The notes below the pieces were generated by a model. It made no database searches and was not told the origin of the DNA. It saw nothing but the letters and a program-made list of their open reading frames with translations. This document shows, one piece after another, positions 52,341 to 64,000 of a stretch of DNA of 64,000 bases (position 1 is the stretch's first letter; every line of letters begins with the position of its first letter). The translations under genes were made by a program, and so were the position numbers. Source of the DNA: Camarhynchus parvulus (lineage: Eukaryota; Chordata; Aves; Passeriformes; Thraupidae); NCBI RefSeq assembly GCF_901933205.1, contig NC_044571.1:11982420-12046419 (forward strand), given 5' to 3'.

Positions 52341-53969
52341 AGATGGGGGAAAATCCCCACAAACTGCTCCCTCCATGAGGCTGCATCTTCAGCAGGTGGC
52401 ATTTTAAAAAATTACTGCCCTTGTAACAGTCTATTCTGTTCTGTCATTACATATATTAACCAGTTTCAAAAAATCTGGTAATGCAGTATCTATTACACTG
52501 GTAATAGGTACTGGTGCTCTGGTTTGTGTACATGTGGACAAGCATCCAACTTTTGGGAAGGATATTCTTCTTCTCTTTTGCATTTCTTTTTAGTCCCAAG
52601 AGCCCTTTAACATTTTCTGTGTGAATGACTGAAAGGAAAAATAAATTCTTGACATTACCCTGAACCTCACTACCAGCCCACAATACAGCACCAACTACCA
52701 TAATGACTAGGAAATATGTATTAACCAAATATAAGAAATGTAGTAATTCTCAGTTTGTAGATCCTCTTTTATACAAAAACCCCATTATTTAATGGCTACC
52801 AAAGACTCTGGGACTACTAACAGACTCTGGGAACAAGAAAAAAAGTACTCTCATTTCCCAAAACCACAAGAAAACCTTCTATTAATGTATAACACTGGGA
52901 TAATTTATCATCAAATGCCTAAAGAAAGGACATATTTTTTTATTAAACAGAAACTAATTTTTAATTTAAGATACTTTTATGATGTATTCTCTTTTACTGC
53001 AGATGTTAACAAATACAAGCATGGTAGTTTAAGCCAAAAGGAACTACATGAAAGAATTAGCAAGAAACAACAATATTAACTGAACTTTAAAGAGAAAATA
53101 TTAACTATAGTAAATCTGCACTCTAGGATTACAAAAAGTCATTATAAATCTGTTTGTACACTTTTTCTCTGTTTTAGAAGAACCCATATTATTATAGCAT
53201 CTGGTATTTTCCTTCCTTTTTTTTGGGGTCCATATTAAGTCAAGAAGCTAAAGCTTATGAAAGTTATTAAATTTTGTAAATCTTTGCTCCTGTCTCTGAC
53301 ATTTTCTCTGTTCCCATATCGACATGCCACATGTTTGCCACACTTGAGACAGCTTACCAAAGAGAAAGAGTTCACCAGAGTAATACAGTAGTTCACTACC
53401 TCAATCTCATTAAGCAAAGTAAATTTAAATCACTAACATTTGAGTTTGGCTAGAAAACTTTACACCTTTCACCAAAGTTTACTTTAAGGCTTAGTATGAA
53501 TGTTTTGGTTGAAGCAAATCTAAAAAAATAGAAAGGATTTAATTGAGTTAGGAATCCAAATCCCACAAGACTCAGATAAAAGCTTCCTCAGGTACCTTTG
53601 TGGATCAGGTAAGCACACTGATGTGCTTAGCTGCATTGAATTTCAAAGACAAAAATCAAAACATCAGAGCACTTCCTTTTCTCTACTTATGCTATATTCT
53701 AGAATACATTCAAAATTAAAACTCATTAGATAAAGCAAACAAAATACATTATTATACTGAAATACATTTTTGCATCCTGATTCTATGAACACCATAGAAA
53801 TATTTTTTGACTGAAATTTTGAAAACATTTTAAATGAGAAAAATATGTCATCTTCAACTGAAAGACAATTTTTTTATATATTATAAAACTAATTTTTCAT
53901 TCTGGTTAAACAAACAGACACAAGAATATTTATTTGATTGTGGAATTGCTTTTTCCTACAGTTACATTG

Positions 53970-54530
53970 GAACTCATGATCAGGTTGGATGGCTCAAATT
54001 TGCCCTAGCTAGAGCTGTCCCAATGGGAAGTGGAGCACCCAAAAGCTGGGTAGATGGGATAGATGGGAAGATGAGATACCAGGAGCTCTCCCTGTGGGAA
54101 AATGAGAGACACCAAGGGTTGTCCCAAAGAGAAGACAATGGCAGAAAGAAATTCATAAACTCAACTCCCCAAGTGGATAACAGGAGCTTCTGGCAGGGGT
54201 TGTTCATGGCCACTGTCTCCTGGCTCACCAATCCAAGAAACCCACTGACTCTAGGGAAGAGAAGACTGAACAAGCAGACTAATTTGCATAAAATACAAGG
54301 GAATTTTTTAAACAATAGAAGATAGAATACTAAATACATAGAAAGCAACATAATTGGTTTGTTACAATATGTAAATAATGAAAAGCATTGATAGTCCTGA
54401 TGCTGGCTTTGTGGATTTGCCATCCAGCACCCCTTTCTGTGCAGAACTGAAAATAAATCAAACACTTCCACTCTGTGGGGGATTATACTTCCACTCTCTG
54501 GGGGATTGGCTTCATGCACACAATGGGAAA
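53970..54530 (+). mobile_element. Probable ERV LTR remnant
   Basis: The stretch is GC-richer than its surroundings and ends with a promoter-distal LTR-like tail: GATTTGCCATCCAGCACCCC, GTGCAGAACTG and a poly(A) signal AAAATAAATC at about 54449, followed by a GGGGGATT duplication (CCACTCTGTGGGGGATTATA and CCACTCTCTGGGGGATTGG). The 163-codon frame over it has no known domain. Edges are uncertain. Confidence 0.45.
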
Positions 54531-54649
54531 GAACAAATTTTGGGATAGCAGCTTTGCTATGCACACATTACTTAAGCATGATGGTTTTCCAACCATGCTA
54601 GCCTGTGCCTAGTCCATATTGGGTGCAAGATAGGTGCAGACAAGACAGC

Positions 54650-55064
54650 TGAGATTTCAAATTTAATTTCTGCACAGTTGCTGTGGCCAAGATGGTCACC
54701 ATTCACCACTTCACCCCCAAGAGCCTCTCTGGGAACAAGAGACAAATCACAGAAGTCATCTCTCTGAGTCAGCTCGCTGAGTCCTGTACCAAAAAGCTGT
54801 CATCCAGCTGTTTTAGGAATCTCCTGGACCTGTTTCTACCAGTTTTCTGGTGGTCTCAATTAACACCCACAAGCTTAAATCCCCCATAAAGACAAGGGCT
54901 CTTGATTTGGCGGCATCCCTTGGTTCCATAAACAAGAAATTTTTGATGCCACTAAGGCTGGTTGTCCAAGAGCAGCCTCTCATGATGACAGTCACATCAC
55001 TTGTTTTTCCCTCAGTCCTTACACAGAGGTCTGGACATTGCAGCCCCTCCATTGCATCCGACAC
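54650..55064 (-). mobile_element. CR1 LINE endonuclease-domain relic, antisense
   Basis: The minus-strand frame contains SDVTVIM, RALVFMGDLSLW and, in a shifted frame, REALGGEVVNGDHLGHSN. These follow the CR1 ORF2 apurinic-like endonuclease order (the GDFN-type catalytic motif, here degraded to GDLS, then the GD...LGHSDH motif, here LGHSNC). The catalytic Asn and His are altered and the frame is broken, so it is inactive. Finding the 5' endonuclease part without a 3' end is unusual among CR1 pieces, which are mostly 3' fragments. Confidence 0.7.
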
Positions 55065-55465
55065 TCACAACAGTGCCCTGCACACTCCCAGTGGTGCCCT
55101 GCACACACACACTGCAGCCTTCCTTGCACACTCACATGCTTCAGCAGTCCTTGCACACTCACATGCTGCAGCAGTGCCTTGCACACTCACACACTTCAGC
55201 AGTGCCTTGCACACTCACACATTTCAACAGCGCCCTGCACTCACACCCTGCTGCAGTGCCGTGCATACTCACACTGCAGCAGTCCCTGCATGCTCACATA
55301 CTGTAGCAGTGCCTTGCACACTCACATGCTGCAGCAGTCCTTGCACACTCAAACACTGCAGCAGTGCCCTTTACTCACACCATGCAGCAGTGCCATGCAC
55401 ACTCTCACACTGCAGTAGTCCTTGCACACTCACACTGCAGCAGTGCCTTGCACTCACACCCTGAA
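55045..55465. repeat. Minisatellite, unit about 28-31 bp (GCAGCAGTGCCTTGCACACTC)
   Basis: About 14 imperfect tandem units have the consensus CTTGCACACTCACA(C/T), then (A)CTGCAGCAGTGC. Units vary in length and at the CTGCAGCAGT core, for example TTTCAACAGC and CTGTAGCAGT. A few degenerate units continue to about 55640. Several long Cys/His/Ser-rich frames (up to 204 codons) in all three plus frames are products of the array. It directly abuts the CR1 endonuclease relic. Confidence 0.88.
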
Positions 55466-57299
55466 TCACTGCACCAGACAGTCACTAGGGACCCTTACAC
55501 ACTCCTCTGCTGCCACTGTGCCCTTCACACCACACTGCAGCAGTGCACTGGTGCTCACAGCAGGGAGCTGTGCACACTCACACTCACTGGGGCCTTTGCA
55601 CACTCACAGGGGTGCCCTGCTTGCATGCCCCACTCATGCTCACAATCCTGCTCTGCACCTTTCTGAAAGAACCCGGCCTGCAAACCCACACCGCGCCTTT
55701 CCAGCCACTGAAGAAATGAACATTTTTACAAAGGAATTCAATGAAATTAGAAATGGTTGTAAGAGCACCTTATAACCCAAACATTCCTCTGAGACTCATT
55801 TTTATTGAGTGATGCTTCACTCTGTTTGATCTCTGTACAGTCTTTTTGCTACCTCTAATGCACGGAGGTAAAGAAAACTCTTGTATATTTTTCAAGATAA
55901 GGTCACAGAGCTGAAATAGATTTTGATCTGTGATTATTTAAAACTTCTTCAGGGATTTTTCAATTTTAGAACTGATTCACCTTCTGTGGTAATCTTCACT
56001 GTCCTCCTCTACACATATAGGCGCACTTAAATATACAATTAAATTGTTAATGATGAATTTTCTTGCACGGTATAAGAAATGCCAATGAGATTAAAATCTG
56101 AGTGCAATCTGGAGCTGTGCAATTTGAGGGTCACTGGTGTCACAACCCTCTGCTAATACTGTAGGAAGGCAACACGTGGAATGTACAAATATAGGATCAG
56201 ATTTATGTCAGAAGAAAGGAGACATGACTGAAGTAGACAAATAGATATAGATACCCTCATCTGTACAAACAAACATGAATTTCTGGTTTTATGTCTAGAT
56301 GGAGCGGAGAAAAAAGACCAGGAACTCTTTCTATTAGGAAAAAAAAAAAAGAAACTACTTCCATCTTTTCCTCTTCTGAATGAAAAGAAATAAAATTAAG
56401 GATAATGAAGTAGAAAAAAAGAGTTTATCAAAAAAAATGAGAAAGAACCACGACTGGATAATCCTTACAGGCTGAGAAAACATATGAAAAACAAAATATT
56501 TGATAAAGTTTCATGTGCTTTTCATTAACAGAAGTGCTTATATCACTCCTTGTTTAGTCTTGTTTTGCTATGTTCCTCCTCAGCAGTCAAGTTTTTTCAT
56601 GTGAATACAATAGCAAACAAATGAATTCCTGTAATAGTTCATATTATGCCCCCCATACTTTCCTTCTGGGGTAAATAATACATATCAATTTAGAACATTT
56701 TCCATCACAAAGTTCATGCATGAACGTGCTTGACTGTTTTAGGATGTGTTAAGGTCTGTTTCGTTTTGGAGAGGACTGCAATTTCTGGTAGACAGAAGAA
56801 GATACAGAAAAGCCTAAAATTGTAACACTGACTTCTGAATTTCTTAGCAATTGAAGCAGTAGGGAAGAAATTTAGTCTGAATACAATTCCCTTGTGATAA
56901 ACAAGGTATTTATTTTGCTTGAACTTCCTACAGCCTTTATGCCTCTGGATAAAAGTTCTTGGGTCATTCTAGTGTCTTCAATCTGTGTTTAGACACCAGG
57001 TTAACTGCCTGAAATAGGGATATAGCAGGAGAACAATACCCTACCAGGACTCTCTAAGAAACCAGGAGAGAAAACCAAAACAACAGGTATACACATAAAC
57101 ATTTTTCTTCTCTTTTTGTTTGTGTCTTTTGGGGGTTTTCATTTGGTTTAGATTTTTTTTTTTTTGGTTTTGGTTTTCCTTGTTGTTTTTTTTTTCCTCT
57201 CTTGAGTAAGAAAAAGATATATATATACTTAAAAGTATACAAATACATAGCTTACATATATTTATAAGGCAGGATAAGGTTGGCTCACTGTACCTGGCC

Positions 57300-57930
57300 T
57301 GCATTGACTGGGCATGAAACAGCCCAGTATTAGCACAGTAGTGCACAAGCTGTTAAGTTTTGTACGTCAGGTTGGGAGCAGCTCTGTGCTAATGAGACCG
57401 CACAGCTTCCAGCCTGGAAAGCTGCAAAGCTCACAACTGTCAGTGTGGGCATCCCCAAGTAACACAGAACTTCTACTTTCCCTTTCCAGAGGAGCTCAGC
57501 CTCTTAAAGCAGTCAGAGCAGCTACAGCAACCCCTCATTCATTTTTTCACACACCTTCCCCGGGGTTTCCTGCACGCTGCCATTCATTGTCCCGTTTTAC
57601 AGCAATAAATTAGTGCCACTCCAGCAGCTCGGGCTGGCTGCTCACATGGCATTTCTCAGCACATTAGCCAAACAGTAGGAGAAGCCACATGTGTCTCTCC
57701 TTTGACACTTGAGTCTCATTTCACACTTGGGTTTGCCAACAGAGTAAAAAATAATATTTATCAAGCTTCGCCTCAACACAGTCTTAATATCAAGGGAAAA
57801 TTGTCTTTGAGAGCAAAATTGTCTCCAGTTGAGAAATGTTTTCTGCACTGCTTTGTTAGGAGTGTAAGTAAACTTAGTTCTCACACTGGTCATCAGCAGC
57901 TTAATTAGCACTGCCCTCTAATAAGGCTTG
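57300..57930. other. Candidate conserved noncoding segment
   Basis: This is non-repetitive, moderately GC sequence without transposon hallmarks or simple repeats. It contains homeodomain-type TTAATTAGC at about 57900 and TAATAAGG. By composition it resembles vertebrate conserved noncoding elements, but conservation cannot be judged from one genome. Confidence 0.2.
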
Positions 57931-58505
57931 ATCTTTAATGACAAAAAAGTACCCAAGGAAAAGGTTTAATTCTTTTGGTAGGTTAACCATAGCAAACAAC
58001 CTACATGAACAAAAATATTACAGTTTTACAGAAAAGTCTGATTAATACAAATGACCCTGACATGTAGAATTTTGAAATAAATCTCTTTTTCTTTCAGCTA
58101 ACCTTTGAAATTGAGGCCAACACTTTTCTAAAGGATTTTTTTATTTAGGAAAAAATCAGATCATGACACACAAACCTAGTAGCAGCAAGACAGAAAAAAG
58201 AAAATCTAAGGTAAGATTTTATGCCTCCTTAAATGGCAACTGCATATCCATTCTTTAAGGAGGCAGTAACCCAGAGGGGCAGGGAAGGAAATAAAATCAA
58301 AACTAAAACACAGCCACTGTACAGTATGTTTGAAATTTGATGTGATTAAACCTCACTGTATGGCACATGCTGTATTATTTCACACATAATAAAGGAAATA
58401 AACAGGATAACGTATGTAAATATTAATCTCAAAATTCTCACAGACTTCATCCTCAGGAAGCTGTTTATCTGTTTCCTCAGAAGAGATTTTTAAAATGATG
58501 ATGAA

Positions 58506-58567
58506 AGAAAGAGAGAGAGAGAAAGAAAGAAAGGGAGAGAAAGAAAGAAAGGGAGAGAAAGAAAGAA
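58506..58567. repeat. (GAAA/GAGA)n purine-rich repeat
   Basis: About 60 bp of mixed AGAAAG and GGGAGAG units. The Phe/Ser-rich antisense frame is its translation. Confidence 0.85.
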
Positions 58568-59618
58568 ATTGAAAGACTATTTTTAGTTGTAGGAATTGAT
58601 TGATCAAAATTAAAATCCAGGTCTCCTATTTAACTTGGCCTGCTTTAGATGATTATTTATGAACTCTAGGTGATATGACATTTTTGTTATTATAAAAATA
58701 TTATTAGTAACTCCATAGTTAAGGACATACTGAGATTTTTGCTGAAAGTGATTAAAATTCTTCCATTTCACACTTCATTGGTTTAATCTTTGGTTTAGAG
58801 TTAAAATAACATCTTCATAGCAGAACTGATTTTCTTTTCTTCAAATTATTATCTCTCAGAGAAAAAAAAAACCCAAATATTAAACTGATTCCTTCTGGAT
58901 TTTTCTTTTATCTTCCAAATGCTTCCTATGTTTCTCCTCAAAATCATGAAAATCACACAGTTCAAACTTACATTATATAGTTTTGTATGCAACCACATTT
59001 TAGACAGGCTACATGTCAAAACACATTTATTCCATTTATGCACTATATCCCCCTCACAAAAGTTGAATTAGAAAACTAAACCTTCTTTTCTCTTTTCTAA
59101 AATTCAGCATCTCACCCTATCTCTATCACTATCTTTTATCCAGTTTTTTTAAAGAAGAGATAACTACAGAAACTAGCAAAATAATCTGTTCAATTCACTG
59201 AAATCAGCATGCCTTCAAAATTGGGTCAGTCTTAATAAAAAATACTTTTTGGAATGGAAGCTGGAAAATAGAACAAGTGGATAACATTAAACTCAAAAAT
59301 ATATTCACTTTTTCCTGTCAAATAACTATATTTTATATTCATACTACTACACAACAACATACAACTTAATGCAAAATATCAGTACTTGAAACAAAACATA
59401 TACTGGACTTCATTTTTTTATATTTTGTTTATGATAAAATAGTCAAACATTGCTATTCATAGCAAATCCAGATTTTAAAATGAACACTCCTCAGCAAAAT
59501 TATATTACCAGCCTCTGGATTTGCTGGTTTCTTTTTCTTGGAATGCTCCCCTCCTATAGAGAAGTTCCCTGACTTGATGCTCAGTCAGGAGTCACTCAAG
59601 TGCCTGGACATGGACTGC

Positions 59619-60080
59619 TGTGGTGGGTTAACCCCAGCCAGACGCCAGGTGCACACCAAAGCTGCTCTATAACTCCCTCCTCAGCTGGAGAGGGAAAAGA
59701 AAATATAACAAAAGGCTCATGAGCTAAGGACAGGGAGAGATCCCTCAATCTGCCACGGGCAAAACAGACTCAGTGTGGGATAATTAATTTATTACCAATC
59801 AAATCAGAGTAGGATAATGAGATGCAAACCAAATTTTAAAAGTACCTTCCTCCCACCTCTTTGTCCTTTGTGAGCTTAACTTTACTCCCAGTTCTCTACC
59901 TCCATCCCCACAGTGGCACAGGGAGATGGGCAGTGGAAGTTCATCACATGTTGATCACATCTCCTGCTGCTTCCTCCTCAGGGAAAGGAGTCCTGCCCCT
60001 GCTCCAGTGTGGGGTCCCTCCCACAGGAGACAGCCCTCCACAAGCTTCTCCAACGTGTGTCCCATGGAATAAAGCTCTTC
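59619..60080 (+). mobile_element. ERV LTR, sense, 3'-truncated
   Basis: It begins TGTGGTGGGTTAACCCCAGC, then GCACACCAAAGCTGCTCTA, GGACAGGGAGAGATCCCTC, GGGCAAAACAGACTCAGTG, ATTTATTACCAATCAAATC, GTGGGGTCCCTCCCACAGGA and GACAGCCCTCCACAAGCTTC, ending near CTCTTCATGAAC. It is the same family as the interrupted antisense LTR at 8100-10286, in the other orientation. The 134-codon frame inside it is incidental. Confidence 0.85.
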
Positions 60081-60604
60081 ATGAACAAGAGATAAGTTGG
60101 TCTCTGAATAAATGTCTTTTCTTTCCCTCTCGTCACTTTCCTGTCTGTATTGGAGTGTGTTTTCTGATTAGTGGGAAAAAAGGCCTTCAAATTTTGCGTC
60201 TAGTCCATTACAGAGATGTCATATATACATCTCTTCTTGGTTATCTTAATATTTCCCAGTTCTGATGTTGCTGGAGGGGGCCAGCACATCAGATGAACAA
60301 CACCCCAGCTAACTGACAACAGTATTAAAAGACGTATTTATCTAAAAAAGAGCAGAATTCACTCCACTACAGCCAAGTAGAGTAAAACTGTCAAAAAAGG
60401 ATCAAATTAGTAAGCGCCCAAAACACTCATAAGAGAGTGGGTGTTTCACTCTGGCAAAAAGATTTTAGAAATATAGTATTTTTTTGCTGTTCTCTGATTT
60501 CCAGGCATATTGGAAATTTTCAGCCTGACTAGAAAATGAATTAATTTATAAGGTTTTTAATTCATCTTTGATTTGGCTGTGGTCTATTCAAAGTATTCTG
60601 TCTG

Positions 60605-60720
60605 GGTTTTTTTATTTGGTTGTTTTTTTCTTTTTTCTTTTTTGTTTGTTTGGTTTTGATTTTGTTTTTGTTGTCGGTTGTGGTTTTTTGGTTTTGTTTT
60701 GTTTCATTTTTTTTAATTTT
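60605..60720. repeat. T/G-rich low-complexity tract
   Basis: Runs of TTTTG and TTTGG with T tracts. The Phe-rich frame across it is low complexity. A similar short T/G tract occurs at 36390-36455 and its complement-like relatives at 57155-57197. Confidence 0.8.
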
Positions 60721-63700
60721 GCTACATGTATCCAACATCACACCATGGTGTTAATAAATAGTCTGCTATGGAAAACTTTCAGTATAATATAAAATTGTTC
60801 CTCTTATGATAAAAATAAACCTCTTAACAAGGAAACAGAAAAAAAAGTTTTCAGAACGAACTCATAATGTTATGTGACAGATACTTTGTTTCCAGTGTGA
60901 AATATCCTGCAGATGTATTGTGAAAAGCATGTTTTAAAGACCATTAGAATATCAGATTACATCAAGGCATTCAATGATGTAGAATTATTAACTTCTTTGT
61001 GAATCAAGCCCTATTGAAAAGGAGGCTACATAATGTAATAGTAAAAGAATTAACCACTGTGAATAAAACACATTGAAATTAAATTCTAAAATATTAAATC
61101 AAAAAAGTTACATAGTAAATATAAGGTAATGAAAAACCATCCAAAAGTAAATGAGGAACTGAAGATTTCATAAGTTAGTATTTCGATCTATCTGCATATA
61201 AATGCATTATTCTATCTTTTATTAGAAAAATCATAATAACTGTTTCACTGAAATAAATATGTAATTATACTGGAGGTTGATGAAAATAACCTTTCATGGG
61301 AAAATATGTGATATATACTTGAATACTAAAGAAAATTAATTATGCACAAACAAAAATGAAATTCATCAAGTTTTATCACAATAAAACTACTCCTAAACAC
61401 TATTGTACAGTGCACCTAGGTACAGACTTTGAAAGAATTTAAAAATGCCCACTTTTTCTCTTCCATTATAAAGTAATCCAATATTTTTAAAGGCAAAGCA
61501 GGGCCAGGTCTTCTAAGTCAATATTTCTTGTTGGCTATCAGATCTATCAAAGCAGGAAATAGAGATTCTTATAGTAATTCCTATGTTAAGACCACTTTTG
61601 TTTGGGTTTTTTTTCTGAAACTCCTACCGGAAATTGCTGCAGGGTCTCCATCGTCGATTGTTTAGAAACCATCTTGTATTTTACAGCCCATATTTAATTT
61701 ATACCTTACATTTATCTGTGGTCAGTTTATATCTACTCTTCTTTGTGCAAGTGTACTTAATTTATTATCTCTTATTTGTGACTAGCAATTTGGGAAAGTC
61801 CTACAGCAGCCTATGGTCATCTCCTATGCTCATCTGAAAGGAAGAGGAGAGAAAAACAGTTTGACACATCAACATGTGTCTTGATCACTGCAGTACAAGG
61901 AACACTCCCCTTTGAACATGTGAAATATTAGTAGTAGTACTAAGAAGGTTTTTTGTAGCATCAAATTATACTAAGAAAAAATGTTTTATTTTTTTGAAGA
62001 TACATTAAAAATATTGGAACCAGTGCACTTCAAAGGCAGAATTAAAAAACAGCAGCACTGAAAATAATTGCTTCAGCTACTGATGCTATAAGCTGCCGCC
62101 AGATGGGTCTAGCATTGTCAAAAGAAACATGCAAATTTATTAATTTCAATAAAAGTCTTCAAGAAAGCTTTATCAATATCTTTATCAATATTCAATTTGA
62201 TCACATCAGACTATAATCAGTTATTTCCTTTAGGTTTTCTCCAGTTTGATTGAAACAAGTATATGCTGCCTGGCAGAATTTGAGATCACTCCAAGAGAAC
62301 CATTACATCCAATTTTCATGACCCATTTCCTCGTTATAATTTATTATTGACATTTTACATCTCTTGCTAAAGTACACAGACAGAAGTAGTGAATCTCAAT
62401 ACAACAATATCAAAGATTGGAGGTATGCTCTTGTAAGAAAAAAACCCAACATTCTATTTTCTTCATTTTACCACAAGGTGATTATTAAGAATTATTTAAT
62501 TCATATATTGTAAAATATATGGGAAATTGAGGTTTTTGGGTGCTGACTACCCAGAATGTCTACTTTAGGTATCTAATTTGAATGCCCAACAGAAACTTTG
62601 TTTCCTGTCTACTCAATAGAGAAAATTTAGCAAGAAGGCAAGCTGGAATGTGAAAATTAAACAGTTAAAATTAGGTGATGACTAAATTGCCCGTGTTTGC
62701 AGATGGAGACCTTGAGCACTGAATCCTGCGAGGAGAGCCTTCACCAGAAGGGTTGCAACAGCAGCACCTGCCCTTCCTGTCCTCTGCATCTCTGCTGATG
62801 GGACAGGTCCTCTCCCTGAGTAGAAGCCAATGAACAAGGACAAGTTACAGCACAAGAGATGAACTGAAACCAAGATTGTTTCCAGTTTATCCAATGATAT
62901 GACATCATGAACTGTGGCGGGCCCTGTAACATGGGTGGGAAAACACAAAGGAATGTTTTGCTACGTAGCCACAGGTAAGACCCCTACAATTTCTAAGACA
63001 GAGAGTCACCACTTTTACAGCAGAGCACACACCCCTGTTTGCTAAAGGACTTTTTGCTGTAAGGACACAGTAATCTCCAGTTTGGCAGTGAAAGAAAATC
63101 ATATCTCCAAACCTTGTAGTCTATACATAGTCACAAACAATATCCTTCATCCTCCCTTTCCCCACACCCCTGAAAAGAGCAGGGCTAGAGAGAAAGAAAT
63201 AAAACCAAGGTGGCATTGCTTTCTGAACACCACTGGCTAAGCATATTTCCCCTCCTTTCAGCAGAACAGAAAAGGAGTTTTCCCACCTCCCTTTCCCACT
63301 TCCAGAGAGTGTAAGTTACTGAAAATCAGCTCTCAACAGCTCTAAAGCTGGAGCAAAGCAAGCTAACCTATGTGAAGAAGTCAGACAACTGAACAAACCC
63401 ATTGGCTGAAATCAACCCCCAGTGCTTCACAGATATTCTGCTCAAAAACATTTCAAAATATACACACAGATACATTACAGCAGATCAGTTTCACCCAGTG
63501 AGAAACAAATTAACATCTGTCTAGAAAATGATGCTGTATTGCATCACTTTGTCTTTCTCTGCAGGTCCCCCTCCAGTTTTCATTCAATTTTAATTCCTGC
63601 TCAATTCTGTTTTTCTGAGGAGTGAACAACTCGGGGAAAGTTCTGAACTGCATGTTTTCTAGCTAGTGAAAAATGTATGTTTTCTAGTAGGTGTTCTTTC

Positions 63701-64000
63701 CAAGAAAAAAAAATGTAAAAACAGAGTAATTTTTATAATTAACCCTGCTTTCTCAGATATGGGAATTTCAGAGTCCCTGAATTCAGTAATAATATCTGCT
63801 ATAAGAGATTAGGCAGGCAAGTACTAATTAAACTGCTGGGCAACAGCCACGTTATCACTGCTAAACAAGAAATACCTGAACAGATGTGTCTCAAACAAAG
63901 GAAGGAGATGCCACTTTAAATGATTCTATCGTTCTTCAGTTCACCAGACCTTTCAGATGATAGAGTCTGAAGCTTACAAAGATAACGGCTTTTGTCTTTT

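Noticed and set aside
53980..54564. 194-codon minus-strand frame and the overlapping 163-codon plus-strand frame
   Set aside because: Both lie over an LTR-like segment and have no recognised gag, pol or env motif, no splice signals and no known domain.
54850..55464. 204-codon frame rich in Cys, His, Ser and Thr
   Set aside because: It is a translation of the 28-31 bp minisatellite. All three plus frames are open for long distances, as expected from a repeat lacking stop codons.
55045..55465. Regular repeats considered as a CRISPR-like array
   Set aside because: The units are adjacent and imperfect without unique spacers of constant length, and the context is a vertebrate intron.

Overview
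This window is vertebrate nuclear DNA, and the best fit is a songbird (passerine) genome. It is AT-rich and has almost no coding sequence. Its dispersed repeats are CR1 LINEs with the avian-type 3' end (ATTCTATGATTCTATG) and LTRs that I recognise from passerine ERV families. I see no bacterial operons, CRISPR arrays, tRNAs or rRNAs. The species and chromosome are inferred, because no database could be searched.

Only one protein-coding segment is convincing: a 280-bp exon on the minus strand (42270-42549). It encodes the first Ig-like domain of IL1RAPL1, the synaptic IL-1 receptor accessory protein-like 1. Both splice sites and both codon phases are intact. The rest of the window is therefore intron of this very large gene. 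Positions above 42549 are the upstream intron and positions below 42270 the downstream intron, corresponding to the introns around human exon 3. No other IL1RAPL1 exon was found.

Layout: 1-8100 is AT-rich intron with a compound CA minisatellite at 2160-2476. 8100-10286 is a nested insertion complex: an old antisense ERV LTR interrupted by a mitochondrial cytochrome b insertion (NUMT) and by a younger solo LTR with a 6-bp target duplication. 13838-13980, 20610-21110 and 29555-30045 are CR1 pieces. 17277-17412 is a GATA tetranucleotide array and 31499-31553 an AT array. 34113-35367 is a 1.26-kb solo LTR with a 5-bp target duplication. 36939-37105 (GGAA)n and 37889-37996 (TTCC)n form an inverted pair of long arrays. 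38478-39540 is the longest CR1, and ~39890-40649 is another LTR. The IL1RAPL1 exon follows. After it come two CR1 3' ends separated by an LTR stub (44680-46000), an antisense LTR (49498-50019), a CR1 endonuclease relic next to a roughly 30-bp-period minisatellite (54650-55460), and an LTR of the 8.1-10.3 kb family in the opposite orientation (59619-60080).

I found no unknown multigene system. The most notable observations are the NUMT junction, which carries a 29-bp perfect copy of intronic DNA lying 1.5 kb away, and the structure-prone repeats. Nearly all the small open reading frames are chance ORFs, repeat translations or transposon relics.
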